From NCBI GenBank assembly GCA_001986395.2, contig MQVO02000153.1, forward strand, positions 1 to 20,832: DNA of 20,832 bases. Reading direction: 5' to 3'. Shown one piece after another: positions 9,401 through 18,556 of this stretch. Both the position numbers and the translations under genes were made by a program. This DNA is from Irpex lacteus (lineage: Eukaryota; Basidiomycota; Agaricomycetes; Polyporales; Irpicaceae). The notes under the pieces were generated by a model that saw only the letters and a list, made by a program, of their open reading frames with translations, made no database searches and was not told where the DNA came from. Each line of letters opens with the position of its first letter. Position 1 is the stretch's first letter.

Positions 9401-12345
9401 ACCTTTCAGCGCTCTCGTCAGTGTGGACCGTTTTGTCCAACGAGGGACAGGAGTGAATTCGCCACCAGGGCCAATGTGTCGTCCGATTGTAACGAGATAC
9501 AGGTCCTGGTCGCCCCACAGACATTCAGAGAGCGCGTCCTGGGCAAGGGCGTGAGCGTCAGGACTGATGCCGGCGTCCGGGTGACGAAGGGCCTCGAACA
9601 TCATTTGACTGACGTCCTTATATGATGTGCCCCGCGAGCCATCTAAAGCATACAACGCGAGGGGGGCAAACCACATGGAGATCTGTGAAGAGTTCAGTAT
9701 ACACGAGTACGACGCAAGCCAGATCATAGAATGAACAAATGTTGAGGAAGGTAGCCGAAGACAATGTGCAAGACACCGATAACAAGCTGGCAAGATATCG
9801 GGGGCAGTCGACTGTGACCACGACACATCTATCTCATCGCCCACCAGGGTCTATCTCATCGCCCCGGTATGTCAGGGGACATCTATCTCATACGTAGTCA
9901 GGGGCACGATAACGTGCTACGTGGGGTCGATTGCCGGAACGGTGCATCACTCATGCTGTCCCCTGACACGTCCCCCTCACCGATAACGAGCTGGATAGAT
10001 ATCGGAACAGCGATAGAATGTGACTTACCTCCTTGATCGCGTCCTCATGGCCTTCCAATTGCTCGTGCGCTTGGTTTAACGAAGCTGCCGTTGGCAGCGG
10101 CCATACCCCCTGGCGTGGTCCTATTGGCGCGAGAAACACAAAGGCACGTGTCGCCCGTATCTCCCACATTCGGTTCTCCGGAGAGCCCTCGTCCCCCTTC
10201 GCTCGACTCTGAAACACCTGGGAGACGGCGAACGCATAGTCGTGACGGGCGACGGCAAGTGCAGGGGCCCAATTCGATGTTCCAATTGATGGGCCGTCCA
10301 TTGCCCCGAACGCAGTCATCCAAGCATCGTCAATCTCCTCGAGGAGCTCGACCGTAATTCCTCCATGTCAGGCGGATCGTATCGCTTCCCTCGGCATTTT
10401 TCCCGGATTACGCTTGCCTTTTGCTCCAGGTCGCGCAGCTCGTCCTCGCTCCCTCCTCGTAACGGTCGATATCAACGGCGTCCTCCAGAGGGCAGATATT
10501 TCGGTCCAGAGAGGCTCGATCTCCTCAAGGGGGCGATCCTCCGGCCGGAGAATCTCAAGAAGTACCTCGAACATCTTGCGCGTCGCACGTGAGAAGAGCT
10601 ATTGCACCAATGCATTCAGCCGTCAGTTTTCAAGCGGAACGGATGGGAACTGCCACGCACCCCACCCCAAACGGACATCATGTGCGCCCCGATCCACTTC
10701 TCTCGCGTTTCTGCTAGCTGTCGATAGTAGACGTCGAACCTCATGAAGTCTTGCACCCAAGAACGGGTGTGGCCTGTGGCCAGCGCGACGCCGAGAGTAG
10801 TGGGAACTCCCTTATCCTTCATCAACGCGACTGAGGCGTCCCATGCCATCTCGCGAGCCAAGTCTTTGCGTAGGGCAGTCTCTGCCACGGGTATTAACTC
10901 CGCCTCCAGCTCCTTCAGCTCGGCTGGCTGCGAGTCAAGCTTTCGCTTCAACGATTGAAGAAGCCCTTGAGCCCGCTCAAGAAGCCCGAGGTCGGCGTTG
11001 TCTGGATGGTCCGGGTCGAAATCGATGCCTTCTTCTTTTTCAACCGACGACACGCTGGGGGCATTGTCATCAGTCAAGTCGCCGTCGTATTTCTCCATCT
11101 CTTGCACGATTCCTTCCACTGCCTCGACTTTCTGGCGCAACCTGCCGCTAGTGATGGCATCGATTCGGGCGCGAAGGTCCTCCTCGCGAGCCATCGCGAT
11201 TTCGGCCGCTTTATGCTCATTCTTCATGTAGCGGCGAATCCAAGTGTACGCAGTTTCTTCCTCCGTCGACGCGAAATGAATGTCCTCGACATTCCCCGAA
11301 AGGTAGTCGCAGGCGGCATCGGTTAGCTTATCTGGGGGATATGTCAGATCTGGGGCACACTGAGGTAAATTCCACGCACCCTGAACATAGATCTTTAGCA
11401 GCCATTCCCCTCTATGCTTCTCAAGCGACAGCATTCGCTGGGCATGGCGCTCGGTTTTGACGATCTCTATCGTCAGTTCTCGGACTTTGGCCTCCTCCTC
11501 CTTCCACGCGGCGGTGCCCTTCTGCATGGTCGCAAGCCGCTGCTTGGCGACTGCGAGCACGGCCTCCAAGCGCATCATCTCACGCTCACCAATACGCTTG
11601 TCGACGTAGTCCTTCGCCGCCTCCACGTTGATTTTCATGGCCGCCACACGATGCTGGCCGCCCAGGGCAGCAATCTGCTTAAGGTCGTCGTTCAAGACGT
11701 CGGTCAACTCGGGTAGTCGTCCAAGTTCTCGGTGAAGGTGGTGTGCCTTGCCCTTTACGAGGGCCACCAAGATGCCATTGGCATCGCCATTCTGCTCCAC
11801 GAAAATCCAGGCTTGAGCTTGGCATCGACGGATGAACTTGTCTGCCGGCAAAACTGCCGAAATGGCAAGGTGGGGTGGCCGGGCTTTCGGGAAGGTGCGG
11901 ACCGGCGAATCGCCACCGCAAGCGGGCCCTGCCCGCCACCACCGCTTCTCGCCCCAGGGGAGGGTCACGACGACCAGACGGCCAGCGGATGGGATGCCGA
12001 CTCCTGTCTCGCGGCTCTTCCCATCGCCGGCCGGTTGCCCTCGGAACCTCCTTTACCACCGGACGGGTGGTCGCCCAACCACACCCAAGCCAACCCGACT
12101 TAATGCGTCCCGCCACGCCGGTCCCGCCCCCGGGGGGGAATCGGCGGGGGGCGTCTTTCACGGGCCATGTGTGGATCGGGGCGCGGTCGGTTGTAGAGGT
12201 TTTACTCCCGTGCCTGCACCAGATGCTCCGACATCCGTGGCCCCGGCCTTCGCCTTGCCCTTGCCCTTGCCCTTGCCCTTGTCCTTCTCCTTGCGCACGT
12301 CCTCGTCCTGGTCCTTGGCCTTGGCTTTGGCCTTCGTCTTCGTCT

Positions 12346-12380
<35 letters not shown>

Positions 12381-12849
12381 TTCGCCTTCGCCTTCGGCTT
12401 GGCCTTGGGCTTGACCTTGTATTCATCATCATCACTTACCTCGCCCTCCTCCTTCTCCTCGTCGTGCTCCTCTTCATCTGAGCCCGACCCCGAATCATCC
12501 TCGTCCTCCTCCTCGTCCTCTTTATCACTCTCCTCCACGGCCACTCCCCTCCCCTTTCTTCGCCCCAGGCTGTACGCATACATATGTCAGACGTTTCCAA
12601 CCGACTGTTTTGGTACATACCTTGCCTGGCGTGCTCTTCGCGGCGACCGTTTTTCTCCCAGAGGCCGGCGCAACTTTCTACAATCAATGGTGAGATGGTG
12701 CACATTGCAGTGAGAGCGTCTGTGATCTACCTTGCTCGACGTGCTGGCAGTACCAGCCGCTTTCTTTTCCCTACCAGCCTACGTAAACTAGTAAGAAGAC
12801 CCATCTGGCGTAGTACTATCGCTGCACTTACCTTCGATTGGTTAACCAT
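6439..12849 (-). CDS. Gene Y: ParB/DGQHR-like, low-complexity multi-exon protein, frameshifted
   Basis: The ATG is at 12849. Three small in-frame exons (12832-12849, 12731-12778, 12621-12677) encode a Lys/Ala/Ser-rich start, followed by an acidic Glu/Asp/Ser block and Lys-Ala/Lys-Gly runs (about 12200-12560), typical of nuclear or chromatin proteins. Around 11800-11635 comes a segment ending in GGQHRVAAM, which resembles the GERR/DGQHR signature of the ParB/DndB/sulfiredoxin-like fold. Helical, charged segments follow (11600-10660). Further inferred introns: 10599-10660, 9683-10028, 8271-8339, 7822-7947 (perhaps two introns around a 15-nt microexon), 6754-7011 and 6569-6634. The stop is at 6439. 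Frame changes lie near 12163, 12000, 10488, 10453, 10361, 8841, 8121, 7180, 6719 and 6549. Function is unknown; the ParB-like call is a motif-level inference. The part below 9682 could be a separate gene, but phase 0 on both sides of the 346-nt intron supports one. Confidence 0.6.
6877..6905. repeat. Degenerate palindrome copy
   Basis: GCGATAA ... TTATCAG, about 27 bp with mismatched outer bases. Probably a diverged partner of copy 5, about 70 bp away. Confidence 0.35.
6949..6974. repeat. 26-bp palindrome copy 5
   Basis: CCGATA-N14-TATCGG, arms extended by one further C/G pair. Inside the 258-nt intron of gene Y. Confidence 0.85.
9776..9801. repeat. 26-bp palindrome copy 6
   Basis: CCGATA-N14-TATCGG in the 346-nt intron of gene Y. 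Flank GGGCAGTCG is shared with copy 2. Confidence 0.88.
9980..10005. repeat. 26-bp palindrome copy 7
   Basis: CCGATA-N14-TATCGG, partner of copy 6, 204 bp apart. The inner sequence is close to copy 6 (GAGCTGG against AAGCTGG). Confidence 0.88.
11634..11662 (-). other. GGQHR signature of a ParB/DndB-like fold in gene Y
   Basis: The minus strand encodes ALGGQHRVAAM. ParB N-terminal and DndB/DGQHR-family proteins carry a GERR or DGQHR signature followed by small residues and Ala-Ala. About 25 residues upstream, GRLPELTDVLNDDL fits the preceding region of such domains. Whether it binds nucleotide cannot be told from sequence alone. Confidence 0.4.
12200..12560 (-). repeat. Low-complexity coding repeats in gene Y (GTC/CTT-rich)
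   Basis: Runs of CTTGCC, GTC and CTT triplets on plus translate on minus to Lys-Gly, Thr and Lys-Ala runs preceded by an acidic Glu/Asp block. Repeat length is likely to vary between strains. Open frames on the plus strand here are shadows. Confidence 0.8.
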
Positions 12850-13039
12850 TTTCGCGATCGAGGGTTCAGTCTACTTGTTCGAGTTCGAAAGGTGGTCCAA
12901 GCGATGTGTAGATGGATGTAAGATGTCAAGTTTGATAGTGACACCGAACGCAGTTCACCGCTCTGTGACACGTCACACAACGCACATGGCTTTAGTCACG
13001 GGATCGTGACACACAGTGTTCGCTAACGAGCGAGATCGA

Positions 13040-13065
13040 CCGATAGCCAGCTGGGAAGTTATCGG
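13040..13065. repeat. 26-bp palindrome copy 8
   Basis: CCGATA-N14-TATCGG, intergenic, about 190 bp upstream of the gene Y start codon. The centre contains the palindrome CCAGCTGG. Confidence 0.85.
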
Positions 13066-13186
13066 ACCTCGATCCCTGCTACCCCTCCTCGGCCAGGTGA
13101 CGCAGTGATGGAGTTGAGTTTTACACGAGCCTTAGCCTGGTATTGATTGCTCTCACGAATAGCTCATTCAGTGTCGCACCTAGTCT

Positions 13187-13212
13187 CCGATAACTTGCGA
13201 GCAGGTTATCGG
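13187..13212. repeat. 26-bp palindrome copy 9
   Basis: Arms extend to CCGATAAC/GTTATCGG, an 8-bp near-perfect dyad. Partner of copy 8, 147 bp apart; between the stop of the Cys-rich gene and the start of gene Y. Confidence 0.88.
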
Positions 13213-13353
13213 GCCCAACATCACGTCCATATCAATAAAATCGCGGGCTCTTTCTCGAAAATGTAGACATCGATGCAATAAAAACTGATACAAGCGTATT
13301 ATAACGATCTCCCTAACTTTCTTAACAGAACCACACCACGATATTACGCAAGC

Positions 13354-14792
13354 TCATTCGTTATCGCCCGCCTCAAGCTCCCTGATGGTTTTTAAAACCT
13401 TGTCCGCTTGCTGGCTCATTTCTAGCTCTTGTCTGCGTAGATAGCGATACTCGTCTCGAAGTGCTGCGAGACCGGTTTTAGCCACAGGGCGGGCTTTATT
13501 CATCGATCTATCAGACATTGATGAGAAGCTGCGTGGCGGGACTAAAGAATATGCAGGTGTGTGGTTAGTATGTAACGGAAGCCGGTGACAAACAACTTAC
13601 CGCCGTCCACTACAGCCGTCGAGGGTCCGGCTGATGCATTCCTAGCAGAGGAGGAAGCAGAGGATCGTGGGGCCGCAGCTGCGATAGTTTCGCACGGTGA
13701 GAAATCGACCAAAGATCTCACCCGCCAAGACTTACTTGACAACTCGTTATCTGGTGCGCGCTGCTTCGCCTTGCCTTTTTTATCACGCACGGACGTGATC
13801 GTGCGCCTCTGCTTTGTAGGTGACGGCGGAGCAGGATCATCGTCGTCCTGCTGCCGCTTTTGAACAGCAGGCGCCGGAGGGATAACCTCAGGATACTCTG
13901 GAAACCCAGCAATCGCGCCGAACAGGTCCACAATGGCCTCATGTCGATAGCGCTCCTTTGGCTCACGGCCGCTATACGCACTGCATCCAGTATGCTGGTG
14001 GTTGCAATACGTGCATCTTTGAATCTTGACGTGCTTCCGATCCAGAGGCAACACGCACGTTGCACGCGCAGAGTTGAGACATAATTCACACTGATGCCAC
14101 CCCATGTTAGCCATTTAATGTTCAACAACTCGGCGACGATTCCTAGCTCACCCGGTCGTCTCCTTTCAATACCACCGCAGCTCTCCCGATTTTCCACACC
14201 GTTCCCTGGTCGCCTGTAGGTTTGTGGGACGTAACACTCTTACCTTTCCTGTCGTCGCGCGGACTGCCATGCGACGAGGGCTCCTCGTCTTCTTCGAGTT
14301 CATCTTCCTCCTTTTCAGACGACTCACTCTCCTCGGTCTCAGGCACTATCCTATTTCTGAGACGTCTCGCCTTCCCTGGCGATGCGGGAGCTGTACTCCC
14401 CTCATAGTCACTGGCGCTATCACTCTCGTCCTCGAGTTCGTCGTTCAGCTCCTTCGACACGCCGTCGGAGTCCCTCACATCGTTGACGATGTCCTCCTCA
14501 TCTTTCTGGGGATCAGGGACTACAATTTTGCCCAGGTCCTTACCTGACAGAGCGCGTGAGTTCAAATCCATGAGGAATGAGTGAACCGACCAGTAGCCGC
14601 GCGATTGCTTGAGCAAGGCCTGGGGGCGTCCCTTCACGCATGGCGGGCGTGATGGGAATCCTCACAGCATGAGCAGATAGAGCTTCCTGTGTGCAAGTTA
14701 TTCAGCGAAATACGAATATGCTAATTACCTGCACTCACTGTGCTTCGTTGTGCACCCTGCTTCACCTTGGCTGAATTGGATGTGCTGGGCAT
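13354..14792 (-). CDS. Four-exon protein with acidic region, Cys-rich zinc-type module and C-terminal helix
   Basis: Exons: 14729-14792, 14152-14660, 13601-14090 and 13354-13541, giving about 416 residues with frame kept at every junction. Exon 2 holds an acidic Glu/Ser/Asp stretch (roughly residues 60-170). Exon 3 opens, right at the splice junction, with CELC, followed by further Cys in ATC, RCTYC and GCSAY spacing, so about six Cys plus His could bind zinc. A Pro/Lys/Arg-rich linker follows. Exon 4 adds a charged helical tail (ALRDEYRYLRRQELEMSQQA) likely to form a coiled coil. Introns are 68, 61 and 59 nt; the 59- and 61-nt ones have CTAAC branch points. The first acceptor (14661) is the weakest call; another at about 14680 would change the N-terminus. 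This could be a DNA- or chromatin-binding protein, but no family is firmly recognised. No frameshift is needed. Confidence 0.72.
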
Positions 14793-15231
14793 TACGTTGA
14801 TTCTAGTGTGATGCTCATGAACATACATGCAGGGGTAGAGTAATCATTGGCCTACATTGAAAGGACGCAGTGGTTTTTGCAGAAGAATGAGGCGATGGCG
14901 GAGGCGAAAGATGAGTGCGAAGGACATAATGTATAGATGAATTGCAGCACGTGTTAAACATCGCCGTGCTCACGTGGTCGTAATGCACGAGTCAACACGT
15001 GGCACTGCGCGGCAACAGCAGCGCGCAACAGCGGTCGCACGATTCACTCAGCAACCTCCCCGATATCATGGTCGCAAGTTATCGGGGGCACGCATGCGCC
15101 TCACAATCGTTTGATTCGCAGGTTTTCCCTTGGAGCTCAAAAAACAATACGAGTCGTAGCGCGTCAATCGTTCATGTCGTATACTATAGCACACGTTAGG
15201 TCCTAAAAATTGAATAATCCAGCGAAACACG
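14793..15231. other. Intergenic region upstream of the Cys-rich gene
   Basis: No gene seen. It contains one 26-bp palindrome (15060-15085) and two CACGTGG elements, near 14970 and 14997, about 180-205 bp upstream of the ATG at 14792. These are E-box-like, but no function can be assigned from sequence. Confidence 0.55.
15060..15085. repeat. 26-bp palindrome copy 10
   Basis: CCGATA-N14-TATCGG, outer arms extended by C/G. Single, 268 bp upstream of the Cys-rich gene start. Confidence 0.85.
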
Positions 15232-15994
15232 TCAAGAAGCTGTCTCTTGAGCGGGACGATCTAGCATCAGGAGAGCCTGTCTCTCGATGAGTTCGATCTC
15301 CTTTTCATACACCTTGGCGATGAGCGTCATGTTAAAAATACGCTCTTTCGCCCTCTCCAGTAACGATCGATACACAGCTGCTCGTATTCGCAGAGTCTCT
15401 GCTTCGGACTCGCGATTCATCCTGATAGGTAGCTTGGCAAGTATCGAGATTTTCTCGAGCTCCTCTTCGTGTGCGACATTCGTTATTGGATTGCCGACGC
15501 AAACGAACATCACTCCCGCACTCACCTTTCTTCATTTCCGTCGATACGCCGTACTCGTCGAACATCTCTTCAATCGCCTCCACAGTAATTGACCCTTCCA
15601 AAGGTGGCATTGTTGGCTCAAAGAGTGGTGTCCGCCGTGCGTACTCAGCCGCCCAAAAATACAGGCCGTCGTCTGTCTTGCTAACATCTTCGACAGCAGC
15701 GAGAAGCTCGCGACTAATCGACGGCTAGGGATATGTCTCAGCGCCTGAGAGTAAAAGCACGTTAATTGTCTTCTCGCTCACCTCGCGACGATTAACATCG
15801 CCTTTGTTGTCTCCATCGCGTTCGAATTGACGATGCCTCGAAGTATTCGCATTTGCCTGCTTGGCACGAGAACTGCTTCCTGCCTGTTTGCTACCCGATG
15901 TGGGATATGCGCTTGGAACCTTGTCGGTCAATTCAAGCTTTCCACGCGCGCCCACTAGTACTCTGTAATCTTTGAACTGGTCCTGTTTCAGCAT
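15232..15994 (-). CDS. Three-exon helical protein, function unknown
   Basis: Exons: 15782-15994, 15526-15724 and 15232-15464, giving about 214 residues with phase conserved across both introns (57 and 61 nt; donors GTGAGC and GTGAGT). The N-terminal third is polar and Ser/Arg/Lys-rich. The middle is acidic and helical (GLYFWAAEYARRTPLFEPTM). The C-terminal third is strongly heptad-like (EELEKISILAKL, AETLRIRAAVYRSLLERA), consistent with a coiled coil. The ATG at 15994 is the first good start, but an upstream exon cannot be excluded because the frame stays open for about 20 codons above it. No domain family recognised; by position it is the tandem neighbour of the Cys-rich gene and may share the same expression context. 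Confidence 0.65.
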
Positions 15995-16481
15995 CTCCTG
16001 CGCTATCCTCCCTGGGCACTCGCTGGAACGAGCCTGGGTGTTTTCTTCTTAGGCTCCCTATAGAAGCTATCAGTACAGCTTCATTAATTCCCTGAAAACG
16101 TACATGTCAATGCTGGATGACGGTAGCAAGCGAACGTTGGCCGGACTTAATCGATGGGCAGTATGGATACTCATGGCAGGCTCTCACGCAGATGCTGTAG
16201 TACTGTATTGAAACCACGTGGCACTTGGGACTTGTCATACGGGATGTCAGTACCGACAAAAACTGTACTCAGTTGTATCTTCTAAGACAATATCGACGCG
16301 TTGAACCGCCAATCCATTGCTACGAAGCACTGTTGTAGCGGCTCAAGCGGGCCACTCACCGATATCTGTCTCGAGAGATATCGGACATACCTTCAGTCCG
16401 TCGACGAGAATGGAGCGGAAACTGCCATGTAGCCAGCTAAGAGGTGTCAGAGTTGCGCGCGCCAATCATTGTGACAACCGT
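15995..16481. other. Intergenic region between helical gene and F-box gene
   Basis: No gene seen. It carries one 26-bp palindrome (16359-16384). A possible degenerate relative lies at about 16253-16279 (CCGACA ... TGTATC), which I do not count. Confidence 0.5.
16359..16384. repeat. 26-bp palindrome copy 11
   Basis: Arms extend to CCGATATCT/AGATATCGG, with a central TCTCGAGA dyad, making it the most symmetric copy. Intergenic, downstream of the F-box gene. Confidence 0.88.
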
Positions 16482-17769
16482 CTAGCAGACAATGAAACGA
16501 GCCGACTCATTCACAGGGTCCTTTCTCAGCCATGCAACCATTGCCCTGATCATTTCCTGCGTATTTCTGAGGCGTGAATGAGTAGCCACCCTAGTCTGTC
16601 GTAAACGCTGCACGTACTTATCTGATCCTGTGCTCGATCGATACCCTTTCCCAAATACCTTCGCCCTCCTCAGTTCCTGAGATATTCTATACATCTGTTC
16701 CTTGATATCTCCGTCAACTCCGAAAATGGGATACATGCGATCCGCCATGTGCAGTGGCTTGGAGTTCAGGCGGTGGTGGTCGCCGGGCTTTAGCGAGAGA
16801 GACCAGGTGGTTGCGGACAGCGGCGAATCGTATGGCTTCCATGAAAGCTCGAGTGGGGAAAGCTTTATCGCCAAGCTGTGCTTGTCTTCAACCCAACGCA
16901 CTTTGCGGTGTTGGAAGTGTTTGCCAAGGTCGTCATCCAGAAGTTGAATGTTGAGAAAACCGATACGCTGGTATTTACGCATGAGACCATCAATGGTGGC
17001 GTCTCGGGGCTTCAGCGCAAGGTTCAAATCCAGGGCAAGTGTGGCCGACGGGTATAGGCAGTATGCTTTCTCAAAGGTGATAAAGTTCAACGCGCAAGCT
17101 GAAATGCTCCAAATGTCAGTAGCATGTCATGTGACTGAAAAACATTCGCGTACTCGAGTCGAAGCTCAGAATCGTCTCAGCTGGTGAGCAGCGAACAGCA
17201 ACCAACTGCACCCTGCGAGGGTGCCCATCGACCACTTTGATAAATTCAAAAACACCCAACACACCGTTGATATAGAAATTGGGAGTGTGGAGATGGGCTC
17301 GCATGCGTCGAACAGCATTCAGGAAATCACCGACGTGCCATCCATAGTTTGGAGCCTGCATGGACTGGTGCGCCATAGAATGAAGTCGAGCTCCGAACGG
17401 GCTGAACTGGTACCCGTTAACCTCCAACCAGGTCCCAACTGCGGGAGCAGCTTCGTAGGACACGTACAGGTCGAGAGCAGGGTGTGTTCTGAAATCCACC
17501 GTGAAGAAGTTGCGTGCGAAGGACCCAGAGATTACTGCCCCGGTTCGTGCTTGCAGCAAGCGGAAGGCGTCCGGATGATTGAAATAATCCCTGAGACTAC
17601 GATTGATTGAGAATCTGCGTGGAAGCACGGCGTCGACGAGTAGTTTCATGAAATGCGTGAGGCAGCGAAGGCGAAACAAATCAGGCACCCGGAGGTACTT
17701 CACGAGCTCCCAACAGAGCTCATCAATCATAACGAAAAGCAGAAACGGTGGCAGCGGAGACTCTGACAT
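16482..17769 (-). CDS. F-box-like / nucleotidyltransferase-fold-like protein
   Basis: Exon 1 is 17154-17769 and exon 2 16482-17098, separated by a 55-nt intron (17099-17153; donor GTACGC, branch CTGAC, acceptor TTTCAG). The product is about 410 residues. Residues 7-50 (PPFLLFVMIDELCWELVKYL onward) look like an F-box, the SKP1-binding motif of SCF ubiquitin ligases. Residues 78-103 contain ISGSFARNFF and ALDLYV, matching the GS...D-x-D pattern of a nucleotidyltransferase-like fold. Across the intron comes FDSTCALNFITFEKAYCLYP, a motif I recall from Agaricomycete proteins of this type. The first Asp of the D-x-D pair is Ala here, suggesting no catalysis. An in-frame ATG at 17865 would add 32 residues. 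The role is probably protein recognition or turnover. No frameshift. Confidence 0.75.
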
Positions 17770-18067
17770 TGTCGTAGATGGAGGTAGAGAGGCAGAAGTA
17801 ACGTGCATGCAGCGCACATCGTTCACAGTATTAAGAAACATCGTCTTCGAGTTCGGTAGTCTCATAGTTACGCGTCATTTACGTGTAGGCATTACCGAAA
17901 ACTTGTTGCCGCGATGGATATGTGTTGGATTGCTTATGTCACGTGGTCGTGAAAGACACTGCTTCCGACAAAGCAGTACCATCCAGCGATGCACCACTGG
18001 GAAAGGCGGTATTCATTTGAAAGTGGTGGGTACAGCTTATGCACCTTTGACACGATGGAGGGGTCCG

Positions 18068-18093
18068 CCGATAAGTAGATAGTCAGCTATCGG
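18068..18093. repeat. 26-bp palindrome copy 12
   Basis: CCGATA-N14-TATCGG, about 300 bp upstream of the F-box gene start. Pairs with copy 13, 221 bp away. Confidence 0.82.
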
Positions 18094-18288
18094 TAACGCA
18101 TGAGAATAAAGCTGCAATGACAGCGTGATGAATTCGCTCTCTGAGCGTACGTCTTATTCAAATCTTATCTCGACCTACTTACATTCCGATGTAGAATCAC
18201 GCACCAATTCTGTTTTATGCGTCCGATATTTGAACGCAGATTTATCGATGAGACGCTTGTCATGCGGGCACAAATCTGGCAGCTCCTG

Positions 18289-18314
18289 CCGATATGATCA
18301 TAGAAAAATATCGG
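18289..18314. repeat. 26-bp palindrome copy 13
   Basis: CCGATA-N14-TATCGG in the gene-free right part of the window. Confidence 0.82.
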
Positions 18315-18374
18315 ACGACGTCACGAGAATATACGACACGTTCTCCAATCCTTCCCTGTGTCTTTATTGGAGTT

Positions 18375-18556
18375 GACCAAAAAGTGTGTCGGCAGCTGGA
18401 TGAGCCCCCTCGTTCTGACATGCAACGGGGCACGTATGCAACGGGGCACGTGAGACAGGTGGGGCACGTGTCAGGGCTGTCCACAATTGCCCTGAGCAGG
18501 AGTCGAACCGGCGACTTCAAGTCGCGATTCTACTCCTACGCCAAACGGCCGACATT
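18375..18556 (-). repeat. tRNA-derived SINE-like repeat, copy D
   Basis: On minus it reads as A box TTTGGCGTAGG (18535-18545) and B box GGTTCGACTCC (18499-18509), spaced as in tRNA genes, then about 115 nt ending in TTTTT (about 18380-18384), a Pol III terminator signal. The acceptor, D and T stems do not pair properly, so it is not a functional tRNA. The body downstream of the B box (GGGCAATTGTGG) is alignable with copy A (GGCAATTATGGG). Its tail contains the 16-bp tandem repeat. Confidence 0.6.
18420..18451. repeat. Tandem repeat, 2 x 16 bp
   Basis: The unit ATGCAACGGGGCACGT occurs twice in a row; a third GGGGCACGTG follows at about 18461. It lies inside SINE-like copy D. Confidence 0.85.

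Larger units (their letters stand above)
9683..10028 (-). other. Longest intron (346 nt) of gene Y with palindrome pair and nested repeats
   Basis: Donor GTAAGT, acceptor CTTCACAG, phase 0 on both sides. Palindrome copy 7 starts 23 nt after the donor and copy 6 lies further in. Between them are the inverted pair TGTCAGGGGACA (9870-9881) / TGTCCCCTGACA (9957-9968) and the direct repeat TCTATCTCAT (three copies, 9827-9890, two extended by CGCCC). No open frame. Confidence 0.6.
12850..13353. other. Intergenic region upstream of gene Y with a palindrome pair
   Basis: This lies between the ATG of gene Y (12849) and the stop of the Cys-rich gene (13354). I see no gene. Two 26-bp palindromes sit at 13040-13065 and 13187-13212. 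Between them is an imperfect inverted repeat (AGGTGACGCAGTGA near 13096 against TCAGTGTCGCACCT near 13169). Confidence 0.6.
17870..18419. other. Upstream region of F-box gene, no gene seen
   Basis: Short open frames only, none extended by splice signals. It contains palindrome copies 12 and 13 and ends at the T-run side of the tRNA-like repeat D. Confidence 0.5.

Noticed and set aside
9130..9625. Overlapping open frames opposite gene Y
   Set aside because: They mirror a Lys/Glu-rich coding stretch on the minus strand and show no independent coding features.
11832..12713. Long plus-strand ORF with Ser/Val/Phe runs
   Set aside because: It is the antisense shadow of the Lys/Glu-rich low-complexity exons of gene Y, whose minus-strand microexons keep frame through three consensus introns.
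18488..18553. Functional tRNA gene on the minus strand
   Set aside because: A and B boxes are present, but the acceptor, D and T stems do not pair and the anticodon stem has a mismatch, so it is better read as a tRNA-derived repeat. The same holds for 19795-19862 and 20655-20720.
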